Below, piece after piece: positions 31,501-43,856 of a DNA stretch of 64,000 nt (position 1 is its first letter; each line of letters begins with the position of its first letter). This DNA comes from Callorhinus ursinus (Eukaryota > Chordata > Mammalia > Carnivora > Otariidae). The stretch lies in the NCBI RefSeq assembly GCF_003265705.1, contig NW_020312966.1, positions 23,933,012 through 23,997,011 of the forward strand. Reading direction: 5' to 3'. The position numbers were made by a program, and so were the translations under genes. The notes below the pieces were generated by a model. That model was given only the letters and a program-made list of their open reading frames with translations, was not told the origin of the DNA and searched no databases.

Positions 31501-34500
31501 TAGAGTGTGTTTAAATATAGCATTCTCAATTTTGGTCTAATCTTGAGAAATTGTATGTAAAATAATTTTTAAACTATGAACTATCAGATAAATTAATGAA
31601 TTAGGAGGACTATTTTAGTGTTTTAAAAAAAATAAAAAAATAAAGCACATGTGGATCTTTTAAATACAGATATACTTCATCCCTTTAGATTTTTATTTAA
31701 AAAGGTCTAGGGCCAAAGCTTCTCAAAATGTGTTACTACTCATCTAAGGATTTTCTTCCAAACATTGATTCTCTGACCGAGTAGGACCGGAGTAGGGCAT
31801 GAGATTCTATATATTTAAGGATCTGTTACCATCTTGTTGACCATACTTTACATTAGAAAAGTTCTATAGGAGCGTTTCTTAAACTCTACTGCACACTGGA
31901 ATCATGACGTTTAAAAGCTCCCAGGTAGTTTTACTATGCAGCAAAATTTGGGAGCCACTGTTCTAGGGTGAGGCCCAGGATAGCTGTTTGATTTTTAAAT
32001 AACTTCAAAAATAATGCAGTGTTGAAGTGACAAAACAAATTAACATAGATAGAAAATAGTTTGCTAACAAATGAGCTTTTTAAATGAGCTGTTAAGTCGT
32101 TAAACAAACAAAGCTTACCTGCAAGTGCTGTCTGTCAATGAAGAGAAACACGGACTGGTTAGGATTGTTGACAACAATTCCAGTCTTGTCCTTGCGGCTC
32201 AGTACATGCAGAAACTGTTTTTCATAGTCACCGTGATGAAACTCAAATTTGGCCTAAGGAAGAAATACATTTACACGTAACTACAAAGATGTTACCCTAC
32301 CTGAAACATCTATTACATCTATATGCTGTCCAATATGGCAGCCAATCGTGCCTACTTAAATTTAATTCATTAAATGCAATTTAAAATTCAGTTCTCTAAA
32401 TTCAGTAACTCTAGCCACATTTCAAACGCTCAATAATCCCATGTGGCCAGTGGCCACCATTCAGAATAGTCTACTGAGATATATTCCTTCATCATAGAAA
32501 GTTCTAGTGAACAGCACTCCATTATAGAATTTGACCTTCAAGAAAAACTCTGCATCAGAGTAACTAGATCCTAATTCTCAATGATTTTAGGTCAAATTCT
32601 ATAAAACAAGATTTTCTTTCTTTTTTTTGAGAGAGGGAGACAGAGTGTGCACATGGCGGGGCAGGGGGAGGAAGGAGGAAAGAGACAGAATAATCTCAAG
32701 CAGACTCCCCACTGAGCTGAGTCCAAGCTCAAGACCCTTAGATGATGACATGAGCTGAAATAAAGAGACGATTAGCCGACGGAGCCACCCAGATGCCTCT
32801 AAAACAAGACTTTTCAAACCTATTTTGCTCAAGACTCCCAACTTAGTACTTTAAGTGCAATGACATCTCCCTCCTCTCTATTTACAAAGAACACCCACTA
32901 TGGATGGCTTTTGCAAAGAAATATATTCCAATCTTAGCTGCACATCTCACTACTTATGTGACCTTGTACATATCCCCTAACTTTTCTAAACTTCACCTTC
33001 CTCTCCTGTAAAATAAATGGGTTCTAACCCATCAAAACAGTTAATGAAATGAAACAGCGGGGCTTTAAAGCCCACACCTGAAATATAGTTCCATCCTCAC
33101 ACAGATGGGCTTGAGGATATATGAATCCCTCAAAATTTTTTTAAAATGTTATGCACATTTTTCAGATTTAAAAAATTTTAAGTTACGAAGAACTATTACT
33201 AAATCAGAACAGTCTTTTACTCTTTTAACATGGGGAAGATCAACTCTATCCTCCCACAAAATGTTTGCGGAGACCAAATGCTGGGTGAAATGACTAGGCT
33301 AATGGAGAACTCAAGAAACAGAAATTTTAAAGAACCTCATACTTAGATAATGTTGATTAAAAAAAAAAGACTGTTAGTCCATTTGATTCAGTTTTTATTC
33401 TCTATGTCGAAGACTATAGGAAATACTAACATGGAAAAATCATCAGTTCCTGCCATCTAGAATTTTTAGCACCCAGCTTTTCTTTCAAGCCGTAAGATAC
33501 ACTATCGCTACAAACGACTATGTAAATATGATATTCGATTGTACTTCTGCACAAATTCAAATATTTGTTGAATTCTTAGTATATGAAAAGAATGTCATAA
33601 AATACCAAAAAATATGAATAAGGTTATCCCACCCTTAAGGGGCTCTTATACTGCCCCAAAGGGCAAAGCACATGCAAATATAAAACCTAACTTGCTTCAG
33701 ATCTTTCCTAGAATAAGATGTCGTTATTTGTAAAACCCTAAAATGGGTTATCTTCAAAGTGCTATGTGAAAAAGGGAGAAATAAATAACACAGTAGACCC
33801 TGTGGGCAGTATTAGCAGGTGATTTTGGATTGGGCCTTGAAAGAGGACAGTAATTTTCCCTGGGGAAAGCACTCAGAAAAGGTAATTTGGGAAATGCCAT
33901 TCCTGGAACAGAACCGACATAAACACGTGTCAAAAATCAGACTACTGCCTGGGGCACCCAGGTGGCTCTGTCGGTTAAGCATCTGACTTCGGTGCAGATC
34001 ATGATCTCGGGGTCCTGGGATCGAGGCCTGACGTCCAGCTCTGCTCTGTGCTCATCAGTGAATCTACTTGTCCCTCACTCTCTGCCCCTGGCTCCTGCTG
34101 ATGCACTGTCTCCCTAGTAAATATACAAAGGTTTGGGAAGGAATAGTCTGCACCAAAAAGAAAACTCTAATTAAAGCCGCATGAAAGCAATGCCCAGAAG
34201 TAACAAAATATTTGAACAGTGTGATTAAAAACTACCCTGCAGCAAGAGCATTTAGGGATAGAGAGGAAATAAGAGATATTTTAACAGCACCTCCCAGTAC
34301 TCCATAGTACTCTGAATATAGCAGGAACTCGTTATTGAAACAACCTTTACTCTGGTTCCCAGCTAAATCTCATTACTATCTATATTTTCAAGTGCTTCAA
34401 GACAAAAAAAAAAAGTTTTTCAAGTTAAAGTTGACCTTTTCTTTTCTCATTTGCCTTAAGAACTAAGTTATTTATATTTAAGGCTTCTCATTCAGGATCA

Positions 34501-37500
34501 GGATACTCATTTATCTTAAATTACCAGGGAAGTAAATTCATCTTTACACTGAACTTGTTTCCTGTAGTTGAACTCTAAAATTACACGATATTACCTCTAT
34601 CCTACACAGTGCTTACATTCAGTCCATAATTTAAGGTTTTCATAATACAGGGCACTTCCCACAGTACAGAGTAGCATTTTAAGAGCATAAACTTTACAGG
34701 ATTTATGTCTTGACTGCCACTTAACTACATGATCTTGTGCTGTTTACCTAAACTCTAAGTGCCTCAGTTTCTTCCTGTGGAAAAGGAGGTTCCCACCTGC
34801 ACAGTTCTTATAAGGATGAAGATTAAATGTATATAAAGTATTCAGGAAACAGTCTAGCACAGTCAACACTCAATAAACACCCATGATTTCAAAAAGTAGG
34901 ACTTGAGACAAGACTATTTTAACAACTATTCCAAATAATGTCTCAGATGGAAAGACACAGTATTAGAAATTTTAAAAGGGGCCCCTGGGTGGCTCGGTCA
35001 TTAAGCGTCTGCCTTTGGCTTCTGTCATGGTCCCGGGGTCCTGGGATCGAGCCCCACATCGGGCTCCCTGCTCAGCGGGAAGCCTGCTTCTCCCTCCCCC
35101 ACTCCCCCTGCTTGTGTTCCCGCTCTTGCTGTGTCTGTCAAATAAATAAATAAAATCTTAAAAAAAGAAAAATTAAGAAAAATATGAGTAAGGCACCAAA
35201 TTCTTTTTCAATGGAAATTTCTGAATTAAAAAAATAGTAAAAATCCTAAGAGTGCCTCTCAGTTGAGGTGCAAGACCTGCTCTGATAAACATGCCTTACC
35301 ATTCCCGTCTTCCTGCTTTTTATATCCAACTTCTATTCTCCAACAAGTTCATGTGAGTCAGGTATTGTCCAATGCAGACATAAATACAGAATACTTTTAC
35401 CTATATTTAGGCTATATGTTATCTTTAGAACTTATTTGTCAAGTGAATCTTAGAAAAAGGAATAATAATTTGAGCTGATGGGTAGGAACATTACCATGGG
35501 GACAGGGGGAGTATACCAACTTGTCTATCATACACAAAGTACCATAAAGATGGTTCATAGTAATGGATGAATGCAAATTTTTTCAATGATAACTTTTATT
35601 ATTTCTAAGCAATCAGACTAAAATAGGCATTCTAACATGTAGTATGCTTAAAATGAGTCTTTAAATGTCTTTATTTAGATTTCTGATTGTAAACAAAAGG
35701 ATGATCATTGTAGAGTTATGAAATGTGTGTATACACACACACACACACAAACACACACAAAGTTAGCTACCTGACCTAGAACTAACCATGACTAACATTT
35801 TGGTGAATATTATTGTACTTTCTCTTATGCATATGAAAGTATCATAAATAAAATTAGGATCATTGACACTTGGGCAAATGCTCTTAAAAACCGGAAATTA
35901 TCTAGTACCTCAGGTGACAAGTCCAAATGTTAGCACAATGTCAAGGAAGATTACTGAAGAACCACTACCAGATTAACGATACGTATCTCCTGTATAGTTT
36001 TATACACAAATCTATTTTTGGAAAATGATTTTTTTAAAAGACTATTTCTCTGAGAGAGAGAGGGAGGGAGAATGAGTAGGGGAGGGGCAAGAGGGGAAGG
36101 AGCAGCAGATGCTGAACCGACTGAGCCACCCAGGCGCCCCTGGGAAAGGGTTTCTGAACGCATTTCTTAGATCAGACTCCTTAGAGAGCTGGATGGTGCA
36201 GGGGAGAGATCTTCTCAAGTTCATTCATAAGCCCTTCGACAAATCAACAAACATCTACCCTGAGAGATTTTCTCTGGCCATTATTTTAAAGACACACTGG
36301 GGTACTTAGGACTACCTCATTCTCAAGAGATTCTGTCACCCAAATGCTTTCTCCTCTTGTAATCACAATATTCAAACAGATGGGAGCAACTTATGAAGTA
36401 AAAAACTGATTAGAATAATGCATATTCCCCAAAATTTTCTTAAGTTAGGCCCTATTCCAGGAGTTTTTACTCGGCGCACACCACACTTAGAATAAAATAC
36501 CTGAACAGGCCTAAAAGGCTCATCAGATTCCTTCCACCTAGAAAACAGGAGACAGACAATTTTCTCAATATCATTCCGAGGCCAAAGAATGAAATCCATC
36601 TCCTGAGTACAGCCAATTACATCCTAAAAAAGGATTAAAAAAAATTACTTTCAAAAGAACAAAGCTGTAACAAGGTATGTCACAAATTATAGGTCTGATT
36701 ATAGAAACATTTCACAAGTACAAAAGGTCCACTATGTATCATTTTATATACCAAGAGGTTAACAGGACAGTATATAATCTGAATACCTCATGGCCTAATT
36801 CTAATTTTTATCTTGCAGAGTCCACCTATAGCCACCCAGTCCAATGTTCCTCACACCAAGACCTAAATTAATCAGCACATGGTGAAGACTCCAACTGAAG
36901 CTGGTTTTTTTTCCTTGTAAAGTCCCTGTATTTTTATTTCCATTCTTCAAAATCAGAACCTAGTTAATATTTAAGCAAAGGTGTCTTGAAACTTCTAACA
37001 TTACACTCTTATTACAGCTGAAATGCTATTTTTATTATATACTTACAGAAAACTATTTTTTCCATTTTTGTTCCTTATCACAGTCCAGTGTATTCAGTGT
37101 ATTAATTTTCAAAGGCCAATAAACCTTTTTCAGACCAGTACATGGTTCTCTCTAGCCTTCCCCAACCCCAGCAATTATGAGGATGTCTTTTCAAGTATGT
37201 TCATTTTAAATTCCAATTGAGTTAAAGTTTAAAGAAGGTTGGGAACAATAATTCCTTCAAGTTTCTTATTTATAAGGAGCATGATGTTAGTTCTCACCCC
37301 AAAAAGAAAAATCTAATGAACAGTAATATAAATTATTCCCAGCAATAATACACACCATTATCAGCATAATACCACAGAAGAAAAGTTATCCATATTTTAT
37401 CTGAAGTCAACTTAAAAAAAAAAAAAAAAAAAAGATTTTAGGCCTGAGCTGAAGGCAGCTGCGTTAACAGACTGAGCCACCCAGGCGCCCCTAAAGTTAA

Positions 37501-40144
37501 TTCGTGATCGTAGTAACTACCCATACTTAGGGGAAAAAAAATGCAAGTTTAATTCACAAAAACTTACCAAATCAAGACTGAAAAACAGAACTTACCCTTC
37601 TCATAGACTGGTATCGAGGAGCATGGAGCTGTACCACATCCTTCTGTAAAAGCTCTATGGAACTTTCCAAGGAATAGCTGGATTCTCGCACACCTTTCAG
37701 GATATTTTCTTCGTAATTATTTGTCATAACTGGTATAACCTCAGACACCTCAAAAAGTGCTGATTTTTTCTTCTAAAAGCAAAAAAAAAAAAAAAAAGGA
37801 GGTGAATTAACCCACCAGTAGCACATTGTCTTTTAACACCCAGTTCATATTACAACATCATGTACCTTTACTCTAACTGAGCAAAATTATTACCTCAGGT
37901 AATTTTTGTACAGATTTTCAAATAGGTGGATCCTTCTGTTATTTCCCCAAGCCCCATTACCCCAACCACACACAAATAGGCTATTGTCAGAATGTTTTAC
38001 TGCATGGTTTTATAGTATCATGGTATCCATAACAAGTAACTTATTTTAAACAGTGTTTCTTAAACTCTGAGAAACAAACACTAGACCTACCTAATGTTTA
38101 AAAAAAAAAAAAAGTGATTTACTCTTGATGTACTTTCATTTAGCTGTCTCTACATACAGCTAAATTAAAATCTCAGCAGTTTAAAAACAAAGCTGTGCAA
38201 ATTAACATTTTTTTAACTCCTTAAATGGGTTAAGCTGTTACTCCTTTTAGATATTATATAACAACTGTCAATATATGAAACAAGAAAAAAAAAAAGTCTA
38301 CCAAATTGAGTTTCAAATTTAGTTGTGACCAAGTGCTCATCAATTTAGGATATAAAACTCATGTACTACTCAGGACAATTGTCTGCATACTGTCCATTCC
38401 TAAGAGTAACGATGGGGTTTTATGGTGTTAAAGACCTAGATGGTACAACTTGGTGCATCTCATATATTAAATACCAAAAACTCATCTCACCACCTGCATC
38501 TTATATTTCTAGTGAACTTAAATTATAATATCCTCAGTTAAAATCTGATCGTATCAGTTCTGCAGTCAACGTATTAACAAGAAGACAGAATGGAGAAGTA
38601 AATCCCTGGTACTACCCAATCTTGGGATAATCACTTCAAAACAAACCACTGTGAAACCACTTTACAATGCTATACTAGAGCTGCTAAGAGCATTCTTAAA
38701 CACAGGCATACCTTGGAGATATCGCGGGTTCAGTTCCAGACCACAGCAATAAAGCAAGTATCAAAGGGAGTTGAATTAACTTTTTTGGTTTCCCAGGGCA
38801 TATAAAAAGTATCTTTACACTACACTGTAATCTATTAAGTGTGCAATAAGCATTTATGTCCAAAAAAACAATGTACATATCTTAACTGAAAAATAGTGCT
38901 AAAAAATGTTAACCATCATACGATTTCAGTAACTTGTAGTAACTGATCATAGGTCACCGTAACAAATACATTAATAAAAAAGCCTAAAACATTTCAAGAA
39001 TTACCAAAATGTGGCAGAGAGACATAAAGTGAGCAAATGCTGTTGGAAAATGACACTGATGGACTTAGTCAACCCAGGGTTGCCACAAACCTTCCATTTG
39101 TAAAAACCAAAATATCCACAAAGCGCAATAAAGTGAAGTGCAATACAACTGAGGAATGCCTGTACTAATAAACTCTTTCATAAAAGAGTTAAGAATGGGA
39201 TAAATACTCGGGAAACTTCCAAGCATTAAGTACATACCACACTAAGAATATATTCCTAATTTGAAATGAGCTCACAAGTACAAAAATCATAGTATTTCCT
39301 TATATTCATAACCTAATCTCATGTCAAACAGCTTTAAAAATACTGCTTTTATCATGTTCTCCTTGACTACTCACAACTCCTTATTTGCTATTTAATTGTG
39401 AAACTAATCCTGATTATGTTCGCCACCCACCTCAAAGTTTAAATTTCCTCTTCAGGTCCTTTTGATTTTTAATAAATTGCACTTCTAAACACAAATTAAC
39501 CATTTCAGTATGTAATTGTTCTAAAAATTAAAGTGTACTGTATTTCATCAAATGTACCATGAGAAAAGGTACCTTTAGCATGAAGTTGAACAGACTATTT
39601 ACTTTCAGCATATACACATTTTGATTCTAATCCACCACTTTCAACTACCCCACTTTATACTTTAGACAATCTTCAAATTCAGCTATAATGTTCTCTATGT
39701 AACTCCACATACATGAAATTTCTTGTGAAACGTAGTGAGAGTTTCACAATGCTGCTCACCCCAGGTCCCCTAAAAAAAGGACCCTACCAAGCTTTAGATC
39801 ATTTCCAACCCAAGGAGTACCCAAGCCTTCCATTTGTAGTTATACCGCAACTACACATGGAGAGAACTACCCGGGAGGGTTCAGGTTAAAGCATACACGT
39901 AGATTTTTGTCAACCACTCTTGAACCTAATATATAGTTATTTACGGGTAACAAATAACTTAATATACACTTACAAAAATCACTTGTGCTAATTCACATTA
40001 AGAATTTTAAATTACCTTCTCCTTGAATACAAAGGCAATATACATCTTGAAGTCAAACTGGTCAGCTAGAGATTCTTTTTTCTTTCTAAGCTGAGCACGT
40101 AGTCTGTTCAGAGCTTGTTTCTTCCGGGAGTTTGGGTCCCCCAT
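28428..40144 (-). CDS. C6orf62: C6orf62 homologue (5 coding exons, whole CDS span)
   Basis: Uncharacterised vertebrate protein; no enzymatic role is known to me. Exons on the minus strand: 40144-40016, 37772-37596, 36623-36501, 32253-32119, 28553-28428. All junctions are GT-AG, all introns phase 0, giving 229 codons, the human length. The N-terminus is very basic ([20 protein letters not shown], then KKKESL). The middle has [19 protein letters not shown] and [20 protein letters not shown]; the end is LRPYMPE-like (HLHPYMPE here). Only scattered substitutions separate it from the human protein I recall (D/E, L/I, G/E, R/H), so it is under strong constraint. No signal peptide or membrane segment is seen. 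It converges on ACOT13 and its probable promoter is the CpG island upstream. Confidence 0.95.
29398..29597 (-). mobile_element. CAN-SINE
   Basis: Minus-strand: T run, aagattttattgatttattt, ending actgagccacccaggcgccc. Flanks ctctttccgtac and ctcttttcatac are a diverged target duplication. Confidence 0.96.
29655..29800 (+). mobile_element. MIR SINE
   Basis: MIR 3' half: tttcctcacctataaaacag, cacagaattgttgtgaggat, taagtgagctcc. Confidence 0.7.
30703..30850 (+). mobile_element. CAN-SINE with internal deletion
   Basis: Plus-strand: ggggcgcctggatggctcag ... attgagccctgagcagggag, lacking the middle box, then an A-rich tail. Flanks aaaatgcaaaatta / aaaaatcaaaatta suggest a diverged target duplication. 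Confidence 0.93.
31255..31440 (+). mobile_element. Carnivoran L1 3' end
   Basis: Plus-strand 3' UTR of carnivoran L1: tgagaaacaaactgagggtt, gcactgggtgttatacgcaa, atgaatcatggaacac, then an A-rich tail. 5'-truncated. Confidence 0.8.
32119..32253 (-). CDS. C6orf62: C6orf62 coding exon 4
   Basis: Forty-five codons, [20 protein letters not shown] through FIDRQHLQ. Acceptor ccttag, donor gtaagc. No amino-acid change from the human sequence I recall. Confidence 0.96.
32613..32797 (-). mobile_element. Older CAN-SINE
   Basis: Minus-strand: tttttttgagagagggagac ... cggagccacccagatgcc. Flanks tctataaaacaaga / tctaaaacaaga form a near-exact target duplication. Confidence 0.92.
32925..33065 (+). mobile_element. 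MIR SINE
   Basis: ctacttatgtgaccttgtac, then aacttttctaaacttcacct and tcctgtaaaataaatggg. Diverged MIR. Confidence 0.6.
33952..34125 (+). mobile_element. CAN-SINE, diverged
   Basis: Plus-strand: ggggcacccaggtggctctg, gatcatgatctcggggtcct, ending near ctccctagtaaatat. Confidence 0.88.
34672..34883 (+). mobile_element. MIR SINE, long copy
   Basis: Nearly whole MIR: ttttaagagcataaacttta, aagtgcctcagtttcttcct, gaagattaaatgtatataaa, ending caacactcaataaacacc. Confidence 0.78.
34978..35167 (+). mobile_element. CAN-SINE
   Basis: Plus-strand: ggggcccctgggtggctcgg ... tcaaataaataaataaaatc and A run. Full length, little diverged. Confidence 0.95.
35736..35759. repeat. (AC)n microsatellite
   Basis: acacacacacacacacaaac-type run preceded by gtgtgtatac. 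Simple repeat in C6orf62 intron 3. Confidence 0.9.
36029..36141 (-). mobile_element. CAN-SINE with large internal deletion
   Basis: Minus-strand: ttttttaaaagactatttct ... aaccgactgagccacccagg, missing the middle (about 80 bp). Confidence 0.88.
36501..36623 (-). CDS. C6orf62: C6orf62 coding exon 3
   Basis: Forty-one codons, [20 protein letters not shown] through DEPFRPVQ. Acceptor tttttag, donor gtattt. Confidence 0.96.
36624..37595 (-). other. C6orf62: C6orf62 intron 2
   Basis: 970 bp; only a truncated SINE at 37412-37491 is recognised. Confidence 0.75.
37412..37491 (-). mobile_element. Truncated CAN-SINE
   Basis: A 21-base A run, gattttaggcctgagctgaa, ending actgagccacccaggcgccc. The body between the tail and tRNA-like head is mostly deleted. 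Confidence 0.82.
37596..37772 (-). CDS. C6orf62: C6orf62 coding exon 2
   Basis: Fifty-nine codons, [20 protein letters not shown] through APRYQSMRR. Acceptor cttttag preceded by a long T tract, donor gtaagt. Confidence 0.96.
37773..40015 (-). other. C6orf62: C6orf62 intron 1
   Basis: 2.2 kb; a 460-bp Tigger1-type deletion element at 38703-39162 is the only insertion recognised. The rest is AT-rich and unremarkable. Confidence 0.8.
38703..39162 (-). mobile_element. Short Tigger1-derived element (internally deleted)
   Basis: 460 bp with both Tigger1 ends: caggcataccttggagatat at the left and gaggaatgcctg at the right, then TA. The transposase centre is gone. By its ends it is in the opposite orientation to the copy at 1568. 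Confidence 0.92.
40016..40144 (-). CDS. C6orf62: C6orf62 coding exon 1
   Basis: Forty-three codons from ATG (aaaATGGGGG context) to IAFVFKEK at donor gtaatt. It codes the Lys/Arg-rich N-terminal helix. The 5' UTR continues to its right. Confidence 0.95.
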
Positions 40145-41640
40145 TTTGAAATACAGGTGGTACTAAAGCCTTTGGAAATTGTCACTAAACTATGGGCACT
40201 TTTTCTTAAGACTCAAGTACAACAGAAACAAGTCATTTTTTCCCTGCTAATATGATTGAATAGCTAAAATCACGACTGTAACCCAAAAACTGCACCTTCT
40301 GGCAATATTAGCAGACTGTCATATTACAGGGTCAAGAAACAAAAGCTGCTGTCCAGTCATGTTTGGACAATAACGTTAGGGGTTATGGGAAAAAGGAAGG
40401 GGAGGAAGGAAAGAAAGAAAGAGAGGAGAAAATACTTGGAACTAACTTTTTGGAAAACACATCTGGCTTAAATGCCAAAAAAAAGGCTTTTGGGGGGAAT
40501 GAAAAGCCTATTATCGGGATTTAGGTGTGCAATAAAACACAGCTGACACCAGTCCAATCCTTAAAATCCATCCGGATGTTCCCCCCTCTTTAGAGAAGGG
40601 ATTATGAGAACGAACGGGGAAGGGAAAGTGTGATGATCCCTGCTTTCCAAATACCAAAAATTAAAAAAAAAAAATTACGAAGAAAAAGGGAAAAAGAAAA
40701 CCCCTCAACCCCCCCCCCAAAACACCAAAACAGGGTAGGTGAATGAAACTGAAATATCCAATCGGATTTTACCCAGCCAGATCCATGGCTGTAGTACCTA
40801 ATTAATTCTTAAGTTATCTCAGATCTCACTATTGCTATGTATTGTCAGTGCTTGTTATTGATTACACTTGGTGGTGAGCAAAGAGAAAAGTGCAAAATCG
40901 GCAGAGAAGGAAGGGGAGAGGTACAGGGTTTCCCTGCAATCAACTACAGTGTATACCGGGGGCGGACAGCTGTTGCCCAAAGGAGCCATGAGAAAAAACA
41001 GCGGAGTCATTACCAACTTCCCCATCACCCACATTTTCACCCTCAGGCGGCTGCTAATGCTGCTGCCATGGAAAATCATGATGGCAGAGAGAAAGGGGGT
41101 ATATAAAACGATGTAATTATTCTTCCGGCTCTGTGGTTAGACCTGATTAATGCCCGGGATCCCAACACCCCCAGCCCTGCAGTGAGTCCTACATTCCCCA
41201 AGGGAGCCTTCCCTAGGAATTTGCCCCCGTTCAAGATCGTGGGGAGTGCGACTTATCTTCCTGCGAGCATTGCTGAGGCGAAGGTGGCGGGTTCTTCTCC
41301 CAGACCCCAGGCAGTGCCCAGGGACCACCTGCCTTCCACCCCCAGGTCCCACCCCCACCCTTTGCCTTCAGCGGCAGCGACTCACTCGCACCACGGGAGA
41401 CACAGGATCACTCAGGTTTTCACTCATTTCATCGTGGAAACAATTCCCGCCCGGGTAGAGTAGGCGGGAGAGGGTAAATGGGAAGGATCAGTGGGAAAAA
41501 AAGAAAATAGTTGTGTTAATATTAATTACTTTTTGAAAGTATGCCCCGCCCCCCCCCCCCAAAGAAAAAACCCTGAAGTTCCCGGATTAGCTCGCTCTCT
41601 CACGTTGAACAGACCATGTTTCCCGAGTTTGGATAGTTTA
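40145..41640 (-). other. C6orf62: C6orf62 5' UTR/upstream stretch
   Basis: 1.5 kb between the ATG and the CpG island. It probably contains 5' UTR, perhaps spliced, but I cannot place the transcription start or any non-coding exon. No repeat is recognised; there are short A and C homopolymers at 40660-40722 and 41540-41562. Confidence 0.5.
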
Positions 41641-43300
41641 GGGTGGGGTCATTAGTTTGCTTCCCGAGGGGGCAGGGGGTGGAACTGAGGCAGCTGGGGC
41701 GGGGGCGGGTGGCGGGGAAATCCCCTCCCTGTCCCCGCGGAGACCGGGACTCACTGACCGACTCTCGGGCGGGGTTCGGGCCCTCTAGCCGCAGCCTGCG
41801 GGCGGAGCGGTGGCGGCGGCAGAAGAGGCGGCGGCGGCGGGGGCGCTGCTCGCAGCACGGGCAGGAGCCATGTCAAGAGAAAACCACCAGCCAACTGAGC
41901 CCCTCCATCCCCGCTGCAGTGCGCACTGTGACCGGGCCGCCCGCGCTGCTGCCGCCGCTCAGCCCCCACCTGGGACCCATAGTCTGGCTCGGCGCCCCGG
42001 GCGGCGGCGGAGGGAAGGACGCGGAGGCGGCGGCGAAGACGAGAAAGAGGAGAAACGAGGTAGAAAGAGGGGTAGGATTGGTACTGGCGGCGGAGGGGGA
42101 GGGGAGGAAGGGGAGGGGAGCCCTGCGCTAAGGGGTCTGTCAGCGAAGCAAACCCCCCAAAAGAAAGTTATTTCAGTTCAAGCATCTGCTCTCGAGTCTT
42201 TCTTCCCCCCACGGTCGGGTTCCGGCTCTCAGCAAGGAAGGTCGAGGAGACCCGGAGGGGGAAAGCCGAAGCGGAGGGTGAGCGTCCGCGGTGGCACAGC
42301 CTCGTTGCCCCAACCGCTGGCTGCGGAAACGGCGGCGGCCTCGGGCGCCTCCCGGGTCCGGGGCAGAGTCGCGTTTGAGAAGGGAAGCGAGAACAAACAA
42401 CTTAAAATGGCAGCGACGGCCGCTGCGTCACACGCCCCTCAGCGGCACCGCCCAGAACTCTCTGCGGCTGCGCACCGCGCGGGCCGCCACCACCTGCGCC
42501 GAACGAGGGGGAGGGGAGGCTGGAGGCGGAAAGTGTTTCGTGCCGGTCAAGCAGAGAGGAAAGACGGGCAGGGGGAGAGGGCGTGAAAAGGCTCTGAAAA
42601 GGGGGAGTCTTTGACGTTAGACTTCTTAGCTGATACTCCCGCCTCAGAGGGGAGTTTGAGGCTAGAGACGCCCCTCTCGTGCAGGATGGCGCTTCCATGG
42701 GGCGTGGCAAGGGACAACCCGTACTCCCGCCGCCCCCTCCGTCAGGAAGTCCCAGCTCCTGAGTTGGCTCCGCGCCCCTCCCCCCGCGGTCGTCATGAGG
42801 CCACGCCCTCCTGGCTCCCGGACAAAGCACCCGGATGGAGTCGCTCCGTCGGGGTCTTGGCCGGCCCCTCCGCTAGGTCTGGCCCGGACCGAGCGGAGCC
42901 GGCGGGCGGAGAGTCGGCGAAGGCGGGGGCGGGGCGAGGGAGGGAAAGGAAAGTGTGTGTTGGAAGGCCGGGGGGAGATCGCCGGGTCCCCTCTCTGCGC
43001 TTGATTTCTAACCTACCGCAGGGTCTTGCAGCGACAGGCCGACTGGGGGCTTCCCGTGCCTGGGGTGTCAGCAGCGTGCTGCTGCGGGGAGGCTCTTCCG
43101 CGGGCCCCGCGTGGCTCCGTCCCCACCTCGCCACGTGCGCCGGCACGGGGGGGCGGGCCGCAAGCTCTGGGGAAGGTCAAAGACGCCGCGGGAGCGAGCG
43201 TGGCCGCTGTGACTTCGGAGGACGGCGGCCGCACCTGCCCCGCGAATTCGTCCCCAAGGTGTCAGGAGTCAGTTGCTGCTGGGACCTGCCAGGACCTCAG
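41640..43300. promoter_or_regulatory. C6orf62: CpG island, probable C6orf62 promoter
   Basis: 1.6 kb, GC-rich and CpG-dense, including a CGG-rich tract at about 41811-41843. It is the only CpG island near the 5' end of C6orf62. Open frames across it on both strands (up to 258 codons) are expected from GC content and show no known domain. Whether a divergent transcript starts here to the right cannot be told. Confidence 0.7.
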
Positions 43301-43856
43301 AGCTGATCCCCTATGAGGTTCACCGCCTTAGGAGAATGTGAAGCGGGTACTGTTGGACGTTTGCTGCTCGCTGAATCACACGTCCTGGGCTCCCCACACC
43401 GCTGATGTGCTGACGACGCAGTTTCGTGTGGGTGATCAGCAAAGGTCAATACTTGACAGAAGTAAAGCTATGCTCCTTTATGAACTAACTACTCACCGTG
43501 GTGAAATTTAGAAAAGTCTTTTGGGTCCTCAAATTACTGCCCTTCACTTGGGAAAACCAAAATAGATTACCTGCAATAACCCCCCTTTTTTTTTTCCACC
43601 CGTGAGCCAAAAGAATTAATTGGGAGCTACCCTTCCATATAAATTCTTGTCCAAAACTGAAGGATGAGATTCCTGCGGTTTCCAAATTATTGCTAACCTT
43701 GAAAAGATGAAGCTAACATTTTGCTAGTGCTTCCCTGATCGATTTTCACAATCACGTACTAATGATAATTGTAGATTATCACAACTGAAGATTTAGGGGA
43801 GTTTATAACATTTGGTTACCAAAAAAAGGTATTTAAAAAGTTAACACTGGTTCATG

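Larger units (their letters stand above)
28554..32118 (-). other. C6orf62: C6orf62 intron 4
   Basis: 3.6 kb: a SINE at 29398, a MIR at about 29655, a SINE at 30703, an L2 end at about 30990-31110, a carnivoran L1 3' end at 31255-31440 and a possible MER5-like hAT stretch at about 31865-31980. 28560-29390 and 29800-30700 show nothing recognised. Confidence 0.75.
32254..36500 (-). other. C6orf62: C6orf62 intron 3
   Basis: 4.2 kb: SINEs at 32613, 33952, 34978 and 36029, MIRs at about 32925 and 34672, and an (AC)n run at 35736-35759. 33300-33940 and 35200-36000 are otherwise unremarkable. Confidence 0.75.

Noticed and set aside
41099..41107. TATA-like tatataaaa on the plus strand
   Set aside because: Wrong strand for C6orf62 and no gene to its right in the plus direction; chance AT match.
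41810..42586. 258-codon plus-strand open frame (also 42611-43306, 231 codons)
   Set aside because: Both lie in the C6orf62 CpG island, where GC-rich sequence has few stops. The translations are Arg/Gly/Ala-rich low complexity without a known domain, and overlapping frames on both strands are equally open.
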